A stretch of DNA of 44,881 bases from Magnetococcales bacterium WMHbinv6 (GTDB lineage: Bacteria; Pseudomonadota; Magnetococcia; Magnetococcales; Magnetaquicoccaceae): the NCBI GenBank assembly GCA_002753135.1, contig PDZV01000035.1, positions 1 through 44,881 on the forward strand, read 5' to 3'. A program made the position numbers and the translations under genes. Within the stretch, counting starts at the first letter, position 1; every line of letters begins with the position of its first letter. The notes beneath the pieces are model-generated. The model saw nothing but the letters and a program-made list of their open reading frames with translations, did no database searches and was not told the origin of the DNA. Positions 1 through 8,980 of the stretch are shown one piece after another.

Positions 1-447
1 ATCGAGGAATTTATCATCAACCAGGATTGGAATTCAGAACGATCCAACGAATTCGAACTGTGGGCAGAGATTCCCAGCCAGTGGGGCAATCAGCGGCTTT
101 GGGTGGTTTATCACGAAGATACCGGTTATTTGCAGTTTAATTGTTATCTGAACCTGAAAATTCCTGCCCGGCAGTTTCTTTCTGCCGTCCACACCCTCAC
201 CTTGCTCAACGAGCGGGTCTGGCTGGGTCATTTTGAAGTCTGGAGCGAAGAGCAGGTACCGGTCTTTCGGGTAGTATTACCGCTGCGCAATACCGAACTG
301 CAGGAGTCGCAACTGGAGGACGTAATAAACGCCATGCAGGATGAAACAGACCGTTTTTTCCCTGCCATTCAATGGGTTATCTGGGGCGGCAAAACCCCGG
401 AAGAGGCCATTGCCGCCGCCATCGTTGAGACAGAAGGCGAAGCATAG
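1..447 (+). CDS. YbjN-like domain protein, 5' end outside window
   Basis: The reading frame is open from the first base and ends at TAG 445-447, so the true start lies to the left. The 148 visible residues have the alternating pattern of the YbjN / type III secretion chaperone-like fold: an aromatic-rich strand region (WVVYHEDTGY), then LNLKIP, a helix and a final amphipathic helix. YbjN-family proteins are small soluble proteins with no established catalytic activity. No catalytic motif, signal peptide or membrane segment is visible. The family call rests on overall pattern and size only. It could be another small alpha/beta domain. Confidence 0.55.
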   Translation: MEEFIINQDWNSERSNEFELWAEIPSQWGNQRLWVVYHEDTGYLQFNCYLNLKIPARQFLSAVHTLTLLNERVWLGHFEVWSEEQVPVFRVVLPLRNTELQESQLEDVINAMQDETDRFFPAIQWVIWGGKTPEEAIAAAIVETEGEA

Positions 448-549
448 CCGCCTGTTGCGCACCCCCGACAAGGCAACCAACAACACTGGCATGCCATTTG
501 CTTCATTGCTGCGAAGAGTGATCTGTCGACGTTATTGTCTGGAGTCATC

Positions 550-771
550 ATGCGCAGAATTGAACCGATGGGACGCATGTCCGCCGTACCGCCCACCCAT
601 CAGGGGACGGTGAGTAACGCCCTGCTGCCGAAAAATCAAGCGGATTGTTTTTATGACCTGCTGCAGGATGCGGCCAGCGCCTGTCACCGGACACCGGGAC
701 GCTTTGCCGGTCGCTTTCGCTCGCGCAGCGTGGCACAACCGGCAAGCGTGCGCAAAGGGTTGTATGGTTGA
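550..771 (+). CDS. Small hypothetical protein (73 aa)
   Basis: I do not recognise this ORF. ATG 550 has a GGAG at 541-544, five bases upstream, which is why I prefer it to the ATG at 535. The product is basic, rich in Arg and Pro, and has one short predicted helix around NQADCFYDLLQDAASA. It lies between the YbjN-like gene and the promoter of the zapA block, and overlaps no other supported gene. It may be a spurious ORF in a spacer. Confidence 0.35.
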   Translation: MRRIEPMGRMSAVPPTHQGTVSNALLPKNQADCFYDLLQDAASACHRTPGRFAGRFRSRSVAQPASVRKGLYG

Positions 772-821
772 ACAGGGCGAGCGCCCTTGCTGTCGGCCTG
801 CGCCGCAGCGTGCGGCAACGC

Positions 822-851
822 TTGACAGAAGGCGGCGGCTCACCGTAATCT
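822..851 (+). promoter_or_regulatory. Candidate sigma-70 promoter for the coiled-coil / zapA block
   Basis: A perfect TTGACA (822-827) is followed 18 bases later by TAATCT (846-851). It lies about 65 bases before the coiled-coil gene at 917. The -35 is strong and the -10 weak; TATAGG at 851-856 is a poorer alternative. Confidence 0.45.
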
Positions 852-916
852 ATAGGCATAGCAGAGGCTTCTGTATTCTCTACGGTTCTCCGTAAAACGC
901 CGGCTACGAGGCAGTC

Positions 917-1219
917 ATGAACGAATCGCACCCCATGGGCTTTCACCCGGATCATTCTGCCACCCATTACGGTTCCAGTCGCAGCGATCCTCTCGCCGAA
1001 CTGGAGTCGCGATGGGAAAAGCTGGCGCGTAGTCTGCATGAGTCACGCACAGAAAACCGTGCCCTGCATGAAGAACTGAGCGTCCATGAATCCCACTTGC
1101 AACAAGTGGAACGGGAATTGGCCGACCGTATGGACGAAATTGCGGCCTTGCACGAAGAAAAACAGCGGTTCGAGGCCCGGATCAACAACCTGCTGAACCG
1201 TTACGATGAGATCGGATAA
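917..1219 (+). CDS. Small coiled-coil protein, TIGR02449-like, upstream of zapA
   Basis: This is a 100-aa soluble protein whose last 75 residues form one long heptad-patterned helix (LAELESRWEKL through NNLLNRYDEI). TIGR02449-type proteins of this kind sit directly upstream of zapA in many gammaproteobacteria and resemble the coiled-coil division factor ZapB. Their exact function is not settled; a role near the Z ring is inference from position. The first 25 residues are a low-complexity His/Ser-rich tail. ATG 917 has GAGG at 909-912, and ATG 935 is a possible internal start. zapA follows 46 bases downstream, probably in the same transcript. Confidence 0.75.
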   Translation: MNESHPMGFHPDHSATHYGSSRSDPLAELESRWEKLARSLHESRTENRALHEELSVHESHLQQVERELADRMDEIAALHEEKQRFEARINNLLNRYDEIG

Positions 1220-1265
1220 GCGACCATGACCTGCCATTTCCCCTTCTACCGTCAGGAACGGGACC

Positions 1266-1550
1266 ATGTCCGATCTGCTTGAGGTACGCATCCATGGCCA
1301 ACTGTTTCGCTTGCGAGCAGGCAATGATCAGGATTATGTGCGGGATCTGGCCGCCTATGTCGATGATGTGATGGAGAAAATATCACGACAATCCGGCACC
1401 GCCTCGGTGGAGCGGACTGCCATTCTGGCAGCCCTCAATGTCACCGATACCCTGTTTCGTCTGCAGCAGCGCACCGATTCTGCTGCCCAGGCTGTCGATG
1501 AGAGAATTACCAGACTGGTCGCCTTGAGCGATCGTCTGTTGGAAGGCTGA
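1266..1550 (+). CDS. zapA: Cell division protein ZapA
   Basis: This 94-aa protein has the ZapA pattern: an N-terminal strand pair (VRIHGQLFRLRAG), the DYVRDLAAYVDDVMEKI helix, a central segment with the family's conserved small-residue helix (ERTAILAALNVTDTLFRLQQ) and a C-terminal coiled coil. ZapA crosslinks FtsZ protofilaments at midcell. The length is typical. The order coiled-coil gene, zapA, 6S RNA, 5-FTHF cyclo-ligase is conserved in proteobacteria and supports the call. Confidence 0.9.
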   Translation: MSDLLEVRIHGQLFRLRAGNDQDYVRDLAAYVDDVMEKISRQSGTASVERTAILAALNVTDTLFRLQQRTDSAAQAVDERITRLVALSDRLLEG

Positions 1551-1557
1551 TTTCGTC

Positions 1558-1743
1558 ACACTCCCCTGCGGTGTTCGTGAGAAATGCATTCCTCCTGAGC
1601 CGATACTTCATGAGCCCAGGAATCTTGCACTGATCGTGAAGTGTGAGCCCGATTCATCGGGATTGCCGGAAGCGATTACCAGGAGTCCACTTTATTAAAC
1701 GGGTTCAGAGGACGCAAAATCCACGGCACAGGCGGGGGTTTTA
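1558..1743 (+). ncRNA. ssrS: 6S RNA (ssrS)
   Basis: 6S RNA mimics an open promoter and sequesters sigma-70 RNA polymerase. The segment CTGAGCCGATACTTCA (1595-1610) is nearly identical to the conserved 5' side of the central bubble in E. coli 6S, and GTGAGCCCG follows on the 3' side. The 5' end ACTCCC (1560-1565) pairs with GGGGGT (1734-1739), with further CTG/CAG and GTG/CAC pairs inside, which closes the long hairpin. The location between zapA and 5-FTHF cyclo-ligase is the classic one. Ends are set by the closing stem and are good to a few bases. Confidence 0.92.
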
Positions 1744-1744
1744 T

Positions 1745-2365
1745 ATGATGGAACAGGATAAAGAGCTGATACGCCGCCGCCTGCGTGCCAGGCGACGCGC
1801 TCTGAACTCCGATATGGTGCAGCGCCACAGCGCGGCCATCTGTCAACGTGCCCAGGAAAGTGATTTTTTCCGGCAGGCCCGGAGTGTTGCGCTTTATCTG
1901 GCAACCGATAACGAAGTCGATCCCTCCTCTCTCCTCCACGCTGCCTCGCTTGCAGGCAAGGCCATCTATCTGCCGGTCGTTGATCGGCAAAATCATGCGT
2001 TGCAATTGGTTCGTTACCGCCCGGGTGATCCGTTACGGGTGGGAGCTTACGCGATTCGCGAACCGCTCCTGCCGACAACGACAGAGGTGGAACGTGTTGA
2101 AGTAACCGATTTGGATATACTTTATTTGCCATTAATCGCTTTTGACCGGACAGGTTGGCGGTTGGGCTACGGCGGTGGCTACTATGACCGCCTGCTTGGC
2201 CGCTTGGCGGACGAAGCCTGCAAACCGCTTCGTATCGGCCTGGCCTACCATTTTCAGCTTGTCGCTGATCTGCCGCATGCGGCGCACGATGTGCCCATGG
2301 ATCGAATTGTCACTGAGCAGGAGGAAATCCTCCGCCAATCAGCGGCAGAGCAGCATTTCAGATGA
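1745..2365 (+). CDS. 5-formyltetrahydrofolate cyclo-ligase
   Basis: This enzyme converts 5-formyl-THF to 5,10-methenyl-THF using ATP, returning stored folate to one-carbon metabolism. Visible family features are the basic N-terminus (KELIRRRLRARRR), LYLATDNEVD, LPLIAFDRTGWRLGYGGGYYDR (the nucleotide/folate loop, family signature GxGGGYYDR) and the late HDVPMDRIVT motif. ATG 1745 or ATG 1748 is the start; an upstream in-frame ATG at 1643 lies inside 6S RNA and is rejected. The G-rich 3' end of 6S RNA (1731-1738) is correctly spaced to act as the ribosome-binding site, so mRNA and 6S sequences abut. The gene is called ygfA or fau in other species. Confidence 0.92.
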   Translation: MMEQDKELIRRRLRARRRALNSDMVQRHSAAICQRAQESDFFRQARSVALYLATDNEVDPSSLLHAASLAGKAIYLPVVDRQNHALQLVRYRPGDPLRVGAYAIREPLLPTTTEVERVEVTDLDILYLPLIAFDRTGWRLGYGGGYYDRLLGRLADEACKPLRIGLAYHFQLVADLPHAAHDVPMDRIVTEQEEILRQSAAEQHFR

Positions 2366-2404
2366 AGCTTTTCCGCCCTGCAGGGTGGTGTTGGGGAGTT
2401 TTTT

Positions 2405-3964
2405 ATGGAAATTTTTGTTCTATTGGTCGGTATACTGGTCGGCGCGGGCGGCGTGCTGGCCTTCAATTTACAGCAGCGCAAAGTGCGGGAAAATCTCTTT
2501 GCACAAAAAGAGGAGCAGATCCAACATCTTATTCGCAGCGCCGAAGAAAAAGCAGCCGCCGCCAATCGGGAAATTGAACTGACCATGCAGGCCGAACGGC
2601 TGCGGGTCCAGGAAGAGGTGGAAAACAAGTTCAAAGAGCAGGATCGGGAGCTGGAGCGGCAAAAACGGCGTCTGGACAAACGGGAAGAACAACTCGACCG
2701 CAAATTCGACCATCTGGACCAGCGGGAGAGCGAGCAGGAAAAACGCCGCCTGCTGTTGGAAGAGGAGAAAAAACACCAGGAAAACGCTGCCCTGAAGCTG
2801 CAGGAAAGCCTGCACGAGGCGCAGAAACGGCTGGAAGAGATTGCCCGCCTGTCGGAAGAGGAGGCCAAACGGCAATTGTTGGCTGGCTTTGAAGAGTCGG
2901 CCCGCCGGGAGTCGGCCCGCCTGTTCAAGCAGTTGGAAGAGGAGGTCAAAGAGCGGGCCAACCACACCGCCCAGGAGGTGATTGCCACCGCCATTCAGCG
3001 CCATGCCAGCGAATTTGTCGCCGAAAAAACCGTCTCGGTGGTGCCGTTGCCCTCCGAGGAGATGAAAGGACGGATTATCGGTCGTGAAGGGCGCAACATT
3101 CGTGCCCTGGAGGCGGCCACCGGCTGTGATCTGATCATCGACGATACGCCGGAAGCGGTGGTCATTTCCGGTTTCAATCCGGTGCGCCGTCAGGTGGCCC
3201 GCCTGGCGTTGGAAGAGTTGATCGCCGACGGACGCATTCACCCGGCCCGCATTGAAGCAGTGGTACGCAAGGCAAGCAAAACCATCGAGCAAGAGATTCG
3301 CGAGGCGGGCAAACAGGCCATTTTTGATGTCGGCCTCAACGAAGTGGCCCCGGAGATCGTGCGCCTGCTCGGCACCCTGAAATATCGCACCTCTTACACC
3401 CAGAATGTGTTGGCCCATTCGGTGGATGTGGCCTTTTTTGCCGGTATCATGGCCGATGAACTGGGGCTGGATGGCAATCTGGCCCGCCGTTGCGGCCTGT
3501 TGCACGACATCGGCAAAGCCCTGGACCATGAAATTCAGGGCTCGCATGCGGTGATTGGCGGCCAGTTTGCCAAAAAGTATAAAGAGCATCCCACGGTGGT
3601 CAACGCCATCTGGTCGCACCATTTCGAGATTGATCCCACCTCGGTCTACGGTCCGCTGACCAACGCCGCCGATGCCCTGTCGGCAGCCCGTCCGGGGGCG
3701 CGTCGGGAAAATATGGAGACCTACATCAAACGTCTGGAGAGTCTGGAACAGATTGCCAACCAGTTTGATGGCGTCGACAAATGTTTTGCCGTGCAGGCCG
3801 GGCGTGAGTTGCGGGTGATCGTCAGCTATGACCGGGTGCAGGACGAAGGGGCGATGATGCTGGCCCGGGAGATTGCCCAGCGGGTGGAAAACGAACTGAC
3901 CTATCCGGGCCAGATCAAAGTGACCGTCATCCGCGAGATGCGGGTGACGGAGATTGCCCACTGA
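2405..3964 (+). CDS. rny: Ribonuclease Y
   Basis: RNase Y is a membrane-anchored endoribonuclease that starts mRNA decay. The 519-aa protein has one N-terminal membrane helix (residues about 2-20), a long charged coiled coil (about 30-200), a KH RNA-binding domain with [15 protein letters not shown], and an HD domain containing [22 protein letters not shown] and WSHH, the metal-binding His/Asp residues. The length matches the family. It starts 39 bases after the cyclo-ligase stop and is probably cotranscribed with it. RNase Y is less usual than RNase E in well-studied proteobacteria, which is a taxonomic hint. Confidence 0.96.
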   Translation: MEIFVLLVGILVGAGGVLAFNLQQRKVRENLFAQKEEQIQHLIRSAEEKAAAANREIELTMQAERLRVQEEVENKFKEQDRELERQKRRLDKREEQLDRKFDHLDQRESEQEKRRLLLEEEKKHQENAALKLQESLHEAQKRLEEIARLSEEEAKRQLLAGFEESARRESARLFKQLEEEVKERANHTAQEVIATAIQRHASEFVAEKTVSVVPLPSEEMKGRIIGREGRNIRALEAATGCDLIIDDTPEAVVISGFNPVRRQVARLALEELIADGRIHPARIEAVVRKASKTIEQEIREAGKQAIFDVGLNEVAPEIVRLLGTLKYRTSYTQNVLAHSVDVAFFAGIMADELGLDGNLARRCGLLHDIGKALDHEIQGSHAVIGGQFAKKYKEHPTVVNAIWSHHFEIDPTSVYGPLTNAADALSAARPGARRENMETYIKRLESLEQIANQFDGVDKCFAVQAGRELRVIVSYDRVQDEGAMMLAREIAQRVENELTYPGQIKVTVIREMRVTEIAH

Positions 3965-3977
3965 CAAGGAAACCACC

Positions 3978-4739
3978 ATGGATGCCCCCCTCCCCTCCCC
4001 GGAAGTACCGGTTCCCGCTGGTGAAGTGGCCAAACGGACGCTGCATTTTTTCTGGCTGGCCGACTGTTCCGGTTCGATGACCGGCGCCAAGATGGCCACC
4101 CTCAACCAATCGATCCGTGAAGTGTTGCCGGAAATTGAAGAGGTGGTCAAAGATCATCCGCAGGTGCGGGTGGAGATGCGGGCCATCCGTTTTGCCAGCC
4201 AGGCCGAATGGCATGTCGGACCGGCCCCCTTGCCCTTGGGCAGTTTCAGCTGGCCTGACCTGCGCCCGGAAGGGGCGACAGCCACGTCGCAGGCCCTGCG
4301 CCTGCTGGCCCGGCAGCTGGCAATCAGCAACATGCCGGAACGGGGGCTGCCCCCGGTCTGTATTTTAATCTCCGACGGCTTCTGCACCGACAGCGCCGAG
4401 GAGTACGAACGGGCCATCCTGGAGCTGGACACCCTGCCCTGGGGGATGAAGGCGGTGCGCCTGGCCATTGCCATCGGCGATGAGAGCCACTATGACGAAC
4501 AGGAACTGCTCAAGTTTGTTTCACCTGGGTTGCGCAAAGAGGTTGGCATTCTCAAAGCACACAACAAAAGTGATCTGCTCAACCATATCAAATGGGCCAG
4601 CACCGCCGCGGTGCGCTCCTCCTCCAAAAGTTATGTGGATGAGTCGGTGCGTGGTACCAGCTCCAATCGTCTGCAGACCAACGTGGTCATGGGTCCGCCC
4701 CCGGCCCCGCAAATTACGGACAGCTCGGATGTTTTCTGA
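3978..4739 (+). CDS. TerY-like von Willebrand factor A domain protein
   Basis: This is a 253-aa soluble vWA protein. The metal-ion-dependent adhesion site begins with D29-x-S31-x-S33 (LADCSGSM), and later elements GATATSQAL and ILISDGFCTD supply the other MIDAS residues. TerY-type proteins are thought to scaffold or sense metal in stress pathways, and they recur beside a PP2C phosphatase and a zinc-ribbon kinase (the TerY-P triad), both of which are present at 6692 and 7558. ATG 3978 follows AAGGAAA; the in-frame ATG 3954 overlaps rny and is less likely. The last 40 residues are a flexible Ser/Pro-rich tail. Confidence 0.85.
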   Translation: MDAPLPSPEVPVPAGEVAKRTLHFFWLADCSGSMTGAKMATLNQSIREVLPEIEEVVKDHPQVRVEMRAIRFASQAEWHVGPAPLPLGSFSWPDLRPEGATATSQALRLLARQLAISNMPERGLPPVCILISDGFCTDSAEEYERAILELDTLPWGMKAVRLAIAIGDESHYDEQELLKFVSPGLRKEVGILKAHNKSDLLNHIKWASTAAVRSSSKSYVDESVRGTSSNRLQTNVVMGPPPAPQITDSSDVF

Positions 4740-4773
4740 AATTTTTCCCCGGCATATCCCATCGCCCTTGCTT

Positions 4774-4816
4774 GCCAGGCAGCCCTCCTCGCTGCTTGGC
4801 TGCTGATTTTTTTTTT
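4774..4816 (+). terminator. Rho-independent terminator after the vWA gene
   Basis: Arms GCCAGGCAGC (4774-4783) and GCTGCTTGGC (4791-4800) pair with one G-T wobble around a 7-base loop. A run of ten T (4807-4816) follows after six bases. It would separate the rny/vWA transcript from the chemoreceptor. Confidence 0.65.
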
Positions 4817-4919
4817 GCGATACAGCAGACATTCACGTATACTCTCTGCGGTGCAGCATTGCAGAAAATAAATTGATTTATCGCAAATATAACCCGTTTA
4901 CCGAGAAGAGGATCGTGAC

Positions 4920-6632
4920 ATGCAGTGGCTCAAGGATGTGCAAATCGGTCATCGTTTACTGGCCTCATTTTTGGTTTTTTCCGTATTGATGGCCATCGTC
5001 GGCTGGGTTGGCATCAGCAACATGGGTGCCATCGATGCGGCGGATACCATTTTGTACGAACGGGAACTGAAAGGGGTCAGTATTGTCAAGGAGACCAATA
5101 TCGATGCCCTGGGTATCGTGCGGGCCCAGTTGAATCTGCTCTTGAGCAAGGATGAAGAACAAAAAAGAGGATATGCCAAGCAGGTCGCCGACGGTCACGC
5201 CAAATTGCAACAGGATCTGATTGAAGTAAAAGCAAAATTTTATACCGATCGGGGCAAAGCTCTGGTCGCCAAACTGGAGGCCGCCTACGCTGAATGGAAA
5301 CCGCTGCAGGAGGAGGTGGTCAAGCTGGCCATGGCTGGTGAGATGGAAAAAGCCGTCGCTCTCTCTTCCGGCAAAGCTCGCGACAGCTTGCGTAGCCTGG
5401 ACACGACTCTCGACGAATTGGCCAAGCTCAAGGAAGAGGTGGCCAAAAAAGCCTCGGATGACAACACGCTGCTCTATGAGAGCAGCCGCACGTTGATGAT
5501 CGGCCTGATTCTTGGCTCTGTGGCGCTGGGTCTGTTCATGGGCTGGGGCATCTCGCGCTCCATCGTGGTTCCGTTGACTGAGGGTGTCCGTTTGGCAGAG
5601 GCTTTATCTGCCGGGGATCTGACCAAATCCATTCAGGTCAACAGCCAGGATGAAGTGGGGCAACTGGCCAAAGCGATGAACAACATGGCAGGAAAGCTGC
5701 GGGAAGTAATCGGTGATGTCTCGACAGCGTCCGAACAGGTCTCCATCGGCAGCAACGAAATTTCCGACGCCGCACAAAATCTCTCCCAGGGGGCCACCGA
5801 ACAGGCCGCCTCGATTGAAGAGACCTCCTCGGCCATGGAAGAGATGTCCTCCAACATTGCGCAAAACTCCGACAATGCCGGCATGACGCAAAATATTGCC
5901 CAGAAGGCGGCCAAAGATGCGGAAGAAGGCGGCGCGGCGGTGGGCGAAGCGGTGCAGGCGATGAAGGAGATTGCCTCCAAGATCGGCATCATCGAAGAGA
6001 TTGCCCGGCAGACCAACCTGCTGGCCTTGAATGCGGCCATTGAGGCGGCCCGGGCCGGTGAGCATGGCAAGGGGTTTGCGGTGGTGGCTGCCGAGGTGCG
6101 CAAGCTGGCCGAACGGAGCCAGACGGCAGCCGGTGAAATCAGCCACCTCTCCGCTTCAAGCGTCGAAGTGGCCGAAAAAGCAGGCGGCATCATCAACAAG
6201 CTGGTGCCGGACATTCAGCGCACCGCCGAATTGATCCAGGAGATCAACGCCTCCAGCCAGGAACAGAATCAGGGAGCGGGTCAGATCAATCAGGCGATTC
6301 AGCAGCTGGACCAGGTGATTCAGCGCAACGCCGGCGCTTCGGAAGAGATGGCCGCCACGGCAGAAGAGTTAAGCGCCCAGGCCGATTTGATGTCGCAATC
6401 GATCGCCTTCTTCAACCTGGGACAAGGCACCCGCACGGTTCGCCATGCCCCCGCCCGGGCAGCAGTTGCCAAAGCACCGGCCAGCAAAGGCAAAGCAACG
6501 GTCAAAGCGTTGCCAGCGGCTCCCCGTCCAGCCGCGAAAAGTTCCGCCCCAGCCATTGCCCATAAACCGGCTGCCAGCAAGGGGGCTGTGTTGGACATGA
6601 GGGTGGATGACAAAGATTTTGAGAAATTTTAG
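4920..6632 (+). CDS. Methyl-accepting chemotaxis protein
   Basis: This is a 570-aa transmembrane chemoreceptor. The order is a membrane helix (about 13-32), a helical periplasmic domain of the 4HB_MCP type (about 33-190), a second membrane helix (about 192-212), HAMP (about 213-265) and a cytoplasmic signalling coiled coil. The hairpin tip [22 protein letters not shown] contacts CheA and CheW. After an Ala/Pro/Lys-rich linker the protein ends in DFEKF, which fits the aromatic-x-x-aromatic form of the CheR/CheB-docking pentapeptide (NWETF in E. coli). It lies between the vWA gene and the PP2C/kinase genes, all on the same strand, which is unusual for a TerY-P locus. The ligand is unknown. Confidence 0.95.
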   Translation: MQWLKDVQIGHRLLASFLVFSVLMAIVGWVGISNMGAIDAADTILYERELKGVSIVKETNIDALGIVRAQLNLLLSKDEEQKRGYAKQVADGHAKLQQDLIEVKAKFYTDRGKALVAKLEAAYAEWKPLQEEVVKLAMAGEMEKAVALSSGKARDSLRSLDTTLDELAKLKEEVAKKASDDNTLLYESSRTLMIGLILGSVALGLFMGWGISRSIVVPLTEGVRLAEALSAGDLTKSIQVNSQDEVGQLAKAMNNMAGKLREVIGDVSTASEQVSIGSNEISDAAQNLSQGATEQAASIEETSSAMEEMSSNIAQNSDNAGMTQNIAQKAAKDAEEGGAAVGEAVQAMKEIASKIGIIEEIARQTNLLALNAAIEAARAGEHGKGFAVVAAEVRKLAERSQTAAGEISHLSASSVEVAEKAGGIINKLVPDIQRTAELIQEINASSQEQNQGAGQINQAIQQLDQVIQRNAGASEEMAATAEELSAQADLMSQSIAFFNLGQGTRTVRHAPARAAVAKAPASKGKATVKALPAAPRPAAKSSAPAIAHKPAASKGAVLDMRVDDKDFEKF

Positions 6633-6640
6633 TCGCTCTC

Positions 6641-6672
6641 TGCGCCTGTCCGCTTTGCCCCGGACAGGCGCA
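6641..6672 (+). terminator. Strong hairpin after the chemoreceptor gene
   Basis: A perfect 12-bp inverted repeat (6641-6652 and 6661-6672, TGCGCCTGTCCG and its complement) encloses an 8-base loop nine bases after the chemoreceptor stop. No T-run follows, so it may stabilise the mRNA or attenuate rather than terminate. The PP2C gene starts 20 bases later. Confidence 0.45.
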
Positions 6673-6691
6673 ACGGCATAGGGCTGAATGA

Positions 6692-7555
6692 ATGATGGAC
6701 TCCCCCCTGCACCACCCTTTGCCACCCTATGGCACGCTGTTGGGGGCATGGCGTACCGGTGCCGCCCATCGACGACGCCAGCAGCCCTGCCAGGATGCTG
6801 CCCTGTGGCAGTGGCAAGAGACGGCGACAGGCACGCATCTGTTGTTGGCCGTGGCCGACGGTCATGGCGGCAGCCACTATGATCGCAGCGAACAGGGAGC
6901 CCGACTGGCGGTGGTGGAGGGGCTGCGCCTGTTAAGCGAATGGCTGCAGGCCTTTTCCCATCCGAGCCAGTTGCTCAACAGTTGGCGCAGTGATTTTGCC
7001 CGTTTTCTGCAGCGGCGCTGGCGTGCAGCGGTGTTGCAGCACCATGCGCAACAGGCCAATGAGGAAGAGCCTGCTGCAGAAAATCCCCATGATCCAGAGG
7101 ATCCAACCGCCATTGTCCGCCGTTACGGAGCCACCTTGCTGGTGGTTTTGGTGCAGGCGGATCGGATCTATGCCGGGCAGATCGGTGATGGCAAACTGCT
7201 GCGCATTCCCCAGGGTGGTCCCCCCTGTGAACCCCTCCCCGCCGATCCGGCTCTGCTCGGCAGTGAAACCCACTCCCTCTGTTCCGAAGCGGTCGACAAA
7301 TTGTGGCAGAGTGCCACCTGGCAGCGTCAGGACGACGAGACGCTGCTGTTCTGCACCGACGGCCTTTCCGACTCGTTTGCCGGCCCGGAGGAGTTTTATC
7401 GTTTTGCCGAAAGTTTACCGCTGCTGCTGCAGGAGCGTGGCAGCGAAACCATCGCCCGCCATCTGCCCGAATGGCTGGATCGCTATTCCGAAGAGGGCAG
7501 CGGCGATGACATGACTTTGTTATTGTTACATCCAACGCTTGATGCGGGAGTTTGA
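6692..7555 (+). CDS. PP2C-family protein serine/threonine phosphatase
   Basis: This 287-aa soluble phosphatase has the PP2C metal-binding motifs in order: ADGHGG (D56, G57), the IGDGKLLRI core, CTDGLSDSF and GDDMTLLLL near the C-terminus. It would dephosphorylate Ser/Thr residues with Mn or Mg, and the obvious opposing enzyme is the kinase whose ATG lies just beyond its stop codon. ATG 6692 or ATG 6695 is the start, with AGGG about nine bases before. With the vWA protein at 3978 it matches two parts of the TerY-P triad. An Arg/Glu-rich insert around residues 120-145 is probably a disordered loop. Confidence 0.9.
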   Translation: MMDSPLHHPLPPYGTLLGAWRTGAAHRRRQQPCQDAALWQWQETATGTHLLLAVADGHGGSHYDRSEQGARLAVVEGLRLLSEWLQAFSHPSQLLNSWRSDFARFLQRRWRAAVLQHHAQQANEEEPAAENPHDPEDPTAIVRRYGATLLVVLVQADRIYAGQIGDGKLLRIPQGGPPCEPLPADPALLGSETHSLCSEAVDKLWQSATWQRQDDETLLFCTDGLSDSFAGPEEFYRFAESLPLLLQERGSETIARHLPEWLDRYSEEGSGDDMTLLLLHPTLDAGV

Positions 7556-7557
7556 GC

Positions 7558-8886
7558 ATGGCCCTGGCCAACGGTCATACCCTATTGTCCACCGAGTTGC
7601 AGCTGCCGCTGCGGATCGGCAAAAAGCTGGCCGAAGGGGGCCAGGGAGAGATCTATCAGGTCAGCGCGGCGGGTCGCAGCTATGCCCTGAAATGGTACCA
7701 TCCGGCACAGGCAACCGCCGAACAGAAAGGGGCCATCGCCGCCCTGGTCAAACACGGTCCCCCCAAAGGCAAAGCGGGCAGCCGTTTTTTGTGGCCGATC
7801 GATCTGGTGGAAGAGAGCAAAAGCGGTGCCTTCGGCTATGTGATGCCCCTGCTGGACAGCAGCCGTTTTGCCACCCTTGGGCAGGTGCAGGCGCACCGCA
7901 AAGCCGCCCCCGGTTACGGCAGCATGTGCCGCATCTCCTTTCAGGCGGCCAGCAGCTACAAGCAGTTGCACATGGCCGGTTATTGCTACCGGGATATTTC
8001 CCGCAACAATCTGCTCTTTGATCCGCACAGCGGCGATATTGTCATCTGCGACAACGATAACGTCGGCATCAGCAACCAGTCGGCCTGTCAGGTGCTGGGC
8101 ACCATGGAGAATATGCCCCCGGAGTTGATTCTCAACCGGGCGGTCCCCTCGACGCAGAGTGATCTGCACGCTTTGTCGGTGCTGCTCTTTGAGCTGTGGA
8201 TCTGGCACCATCCGCTGCACGGACTCAAGGAGTATCAGGTACGCTCCTGGGATCTGCCCGCCAAAATTCGCATCTACGGCGAAGAGCCGCTGTTTGTCTT
8301 TGACCCGGAAAACGACAGCAACCGCCTGCCGGAAGATCCAGAGTATCAAACGGCCCGCCGTCGCTGGCAACAGTGCCCGCCTTCGGTACAAGAGCTGTTT
8401 CTGAAAGCCTTTACGGTCGGCCTGCAGCAACCGCAACAGCGGGTGACCGAAGGACAATGGCAGCGCACTTTTTTGCGCCTGCAGGACAGCATGCTCTCCT
8501 GCCCCGCCTGCCGCGCCGAAAATTTCAGCCCCCCTGCTGGCAACACCCCTGCCGACTGCTGGCACTGCCGGAGCAGACTGGTACTGCCGCCTCGCCTGCT
8601 GGTCAAACATGCCCGTGGCAGCCATGCCTTCACCCTGTTGTTGGGCAAATCGCTCTCCACCCTCTTCTGCCACCCGGAAGAGGAAGAAAAAGCCCGCCTT
8701 TTCGGTGAGGTCAACCAACACCCCAACAACGCGCAGATTTGGGGTATCCGCAATCTGACCGAGCAGAGCTGGTCGATTCGCCTGCCGGATGGCAGCCGCA
8801 AAGAGGTGCCTCCGCAACGATCTGCGCCCCTGACCATCGGGTTGGAACTTGACTTTATCGGCTTAAACGGCCAAATTGTCTCCTGA
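7558..8886 (+). CDS. Protein kinase with zinc ribbon, TerY-P type
   Basis: This is a 442-aa cytoplasmic Ser/Thr protein kinase. Visible elements are the glycine loop EGGQGEIY, catalytic K45 (YALKWY), the catalytic loop YRDISRNN (D146, N151) and a metal-binding D165 in CDND in place of DFG. A zinc ribbon follows with two CxxC pairs (C315/C318 and C334/C337), then a beta-rich FHA-like tail of about 100 residues. A kinase plus zinc ribbon beside PP2C and vWA is the TerY-P triad described from comparative genomics; substrates are unknown. ATG 7558 with GGGAG at 7546-7550 is the start, three bases after the PP2C stop, so the two are probably coupled. Confidence 0.9.
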   Translation: MALANGHTLLSTELQLPLRIGKKLAEGGQGEIYQVSAAGRSYALKWYHPAQATAEQKGAIAALVKHGPPKGKAGSRFLWPIDLVEESKSGAFGYVMPLLDSSRFATLGQVQAHRKAAPGYGSMCRISFQAASSYKQLHMAGYCYRDISRNNLLFDPHSGDIVICDNDNVGISNQSACQVLGTMENMPPELILNRAVPSTQSDLHALSVLLFELWIWHHPLHGLKEYQVRSWDLPAKIRIYGEEPLFVFDPENDSNRLPEDPEYQTARRRWQQCPPSVQELFLKAFTVGLQQPQQRVTEGQWQRTFLRLQDSMLSCPACRAENFSPPAGNTPADCWHCRSRLVLPPRLLVKHARGSHAFTLLLGKSLSTLFCHPEEEEKARLFGEVNQHPNNAQIWGIRNLTEQSWSIRLPDGSRKEVPPQRSAPLTIGLELDFIGLNGQIVS

Positions 8887-8980
8887 CCCTGGTTTTCGTC
8901 ACCCCCTGTCAGCAGGTTCGGGTTGCCATCCTGTTTTGTCATGAATCATATTATATAAAAAATATCCATAAAGGTTTACC

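Noticed and set aside
1643-1744. Longer N-terminus of the cyclo-ligase from ATG 1643
   Set aside because: It lies inside 6S RNA and adds residues absent from the family.
2468-4150. 560-codon open frame on the minus strand
   Set aside because: Antisense shadow of rny, with a repetitive Leu/Phe/Gln-rich translation and no family motif.
7582-8817. 411-codon minus-strand frame
   Set aside because: Antisense to the clear protein kinase gene; no recognisable domain.
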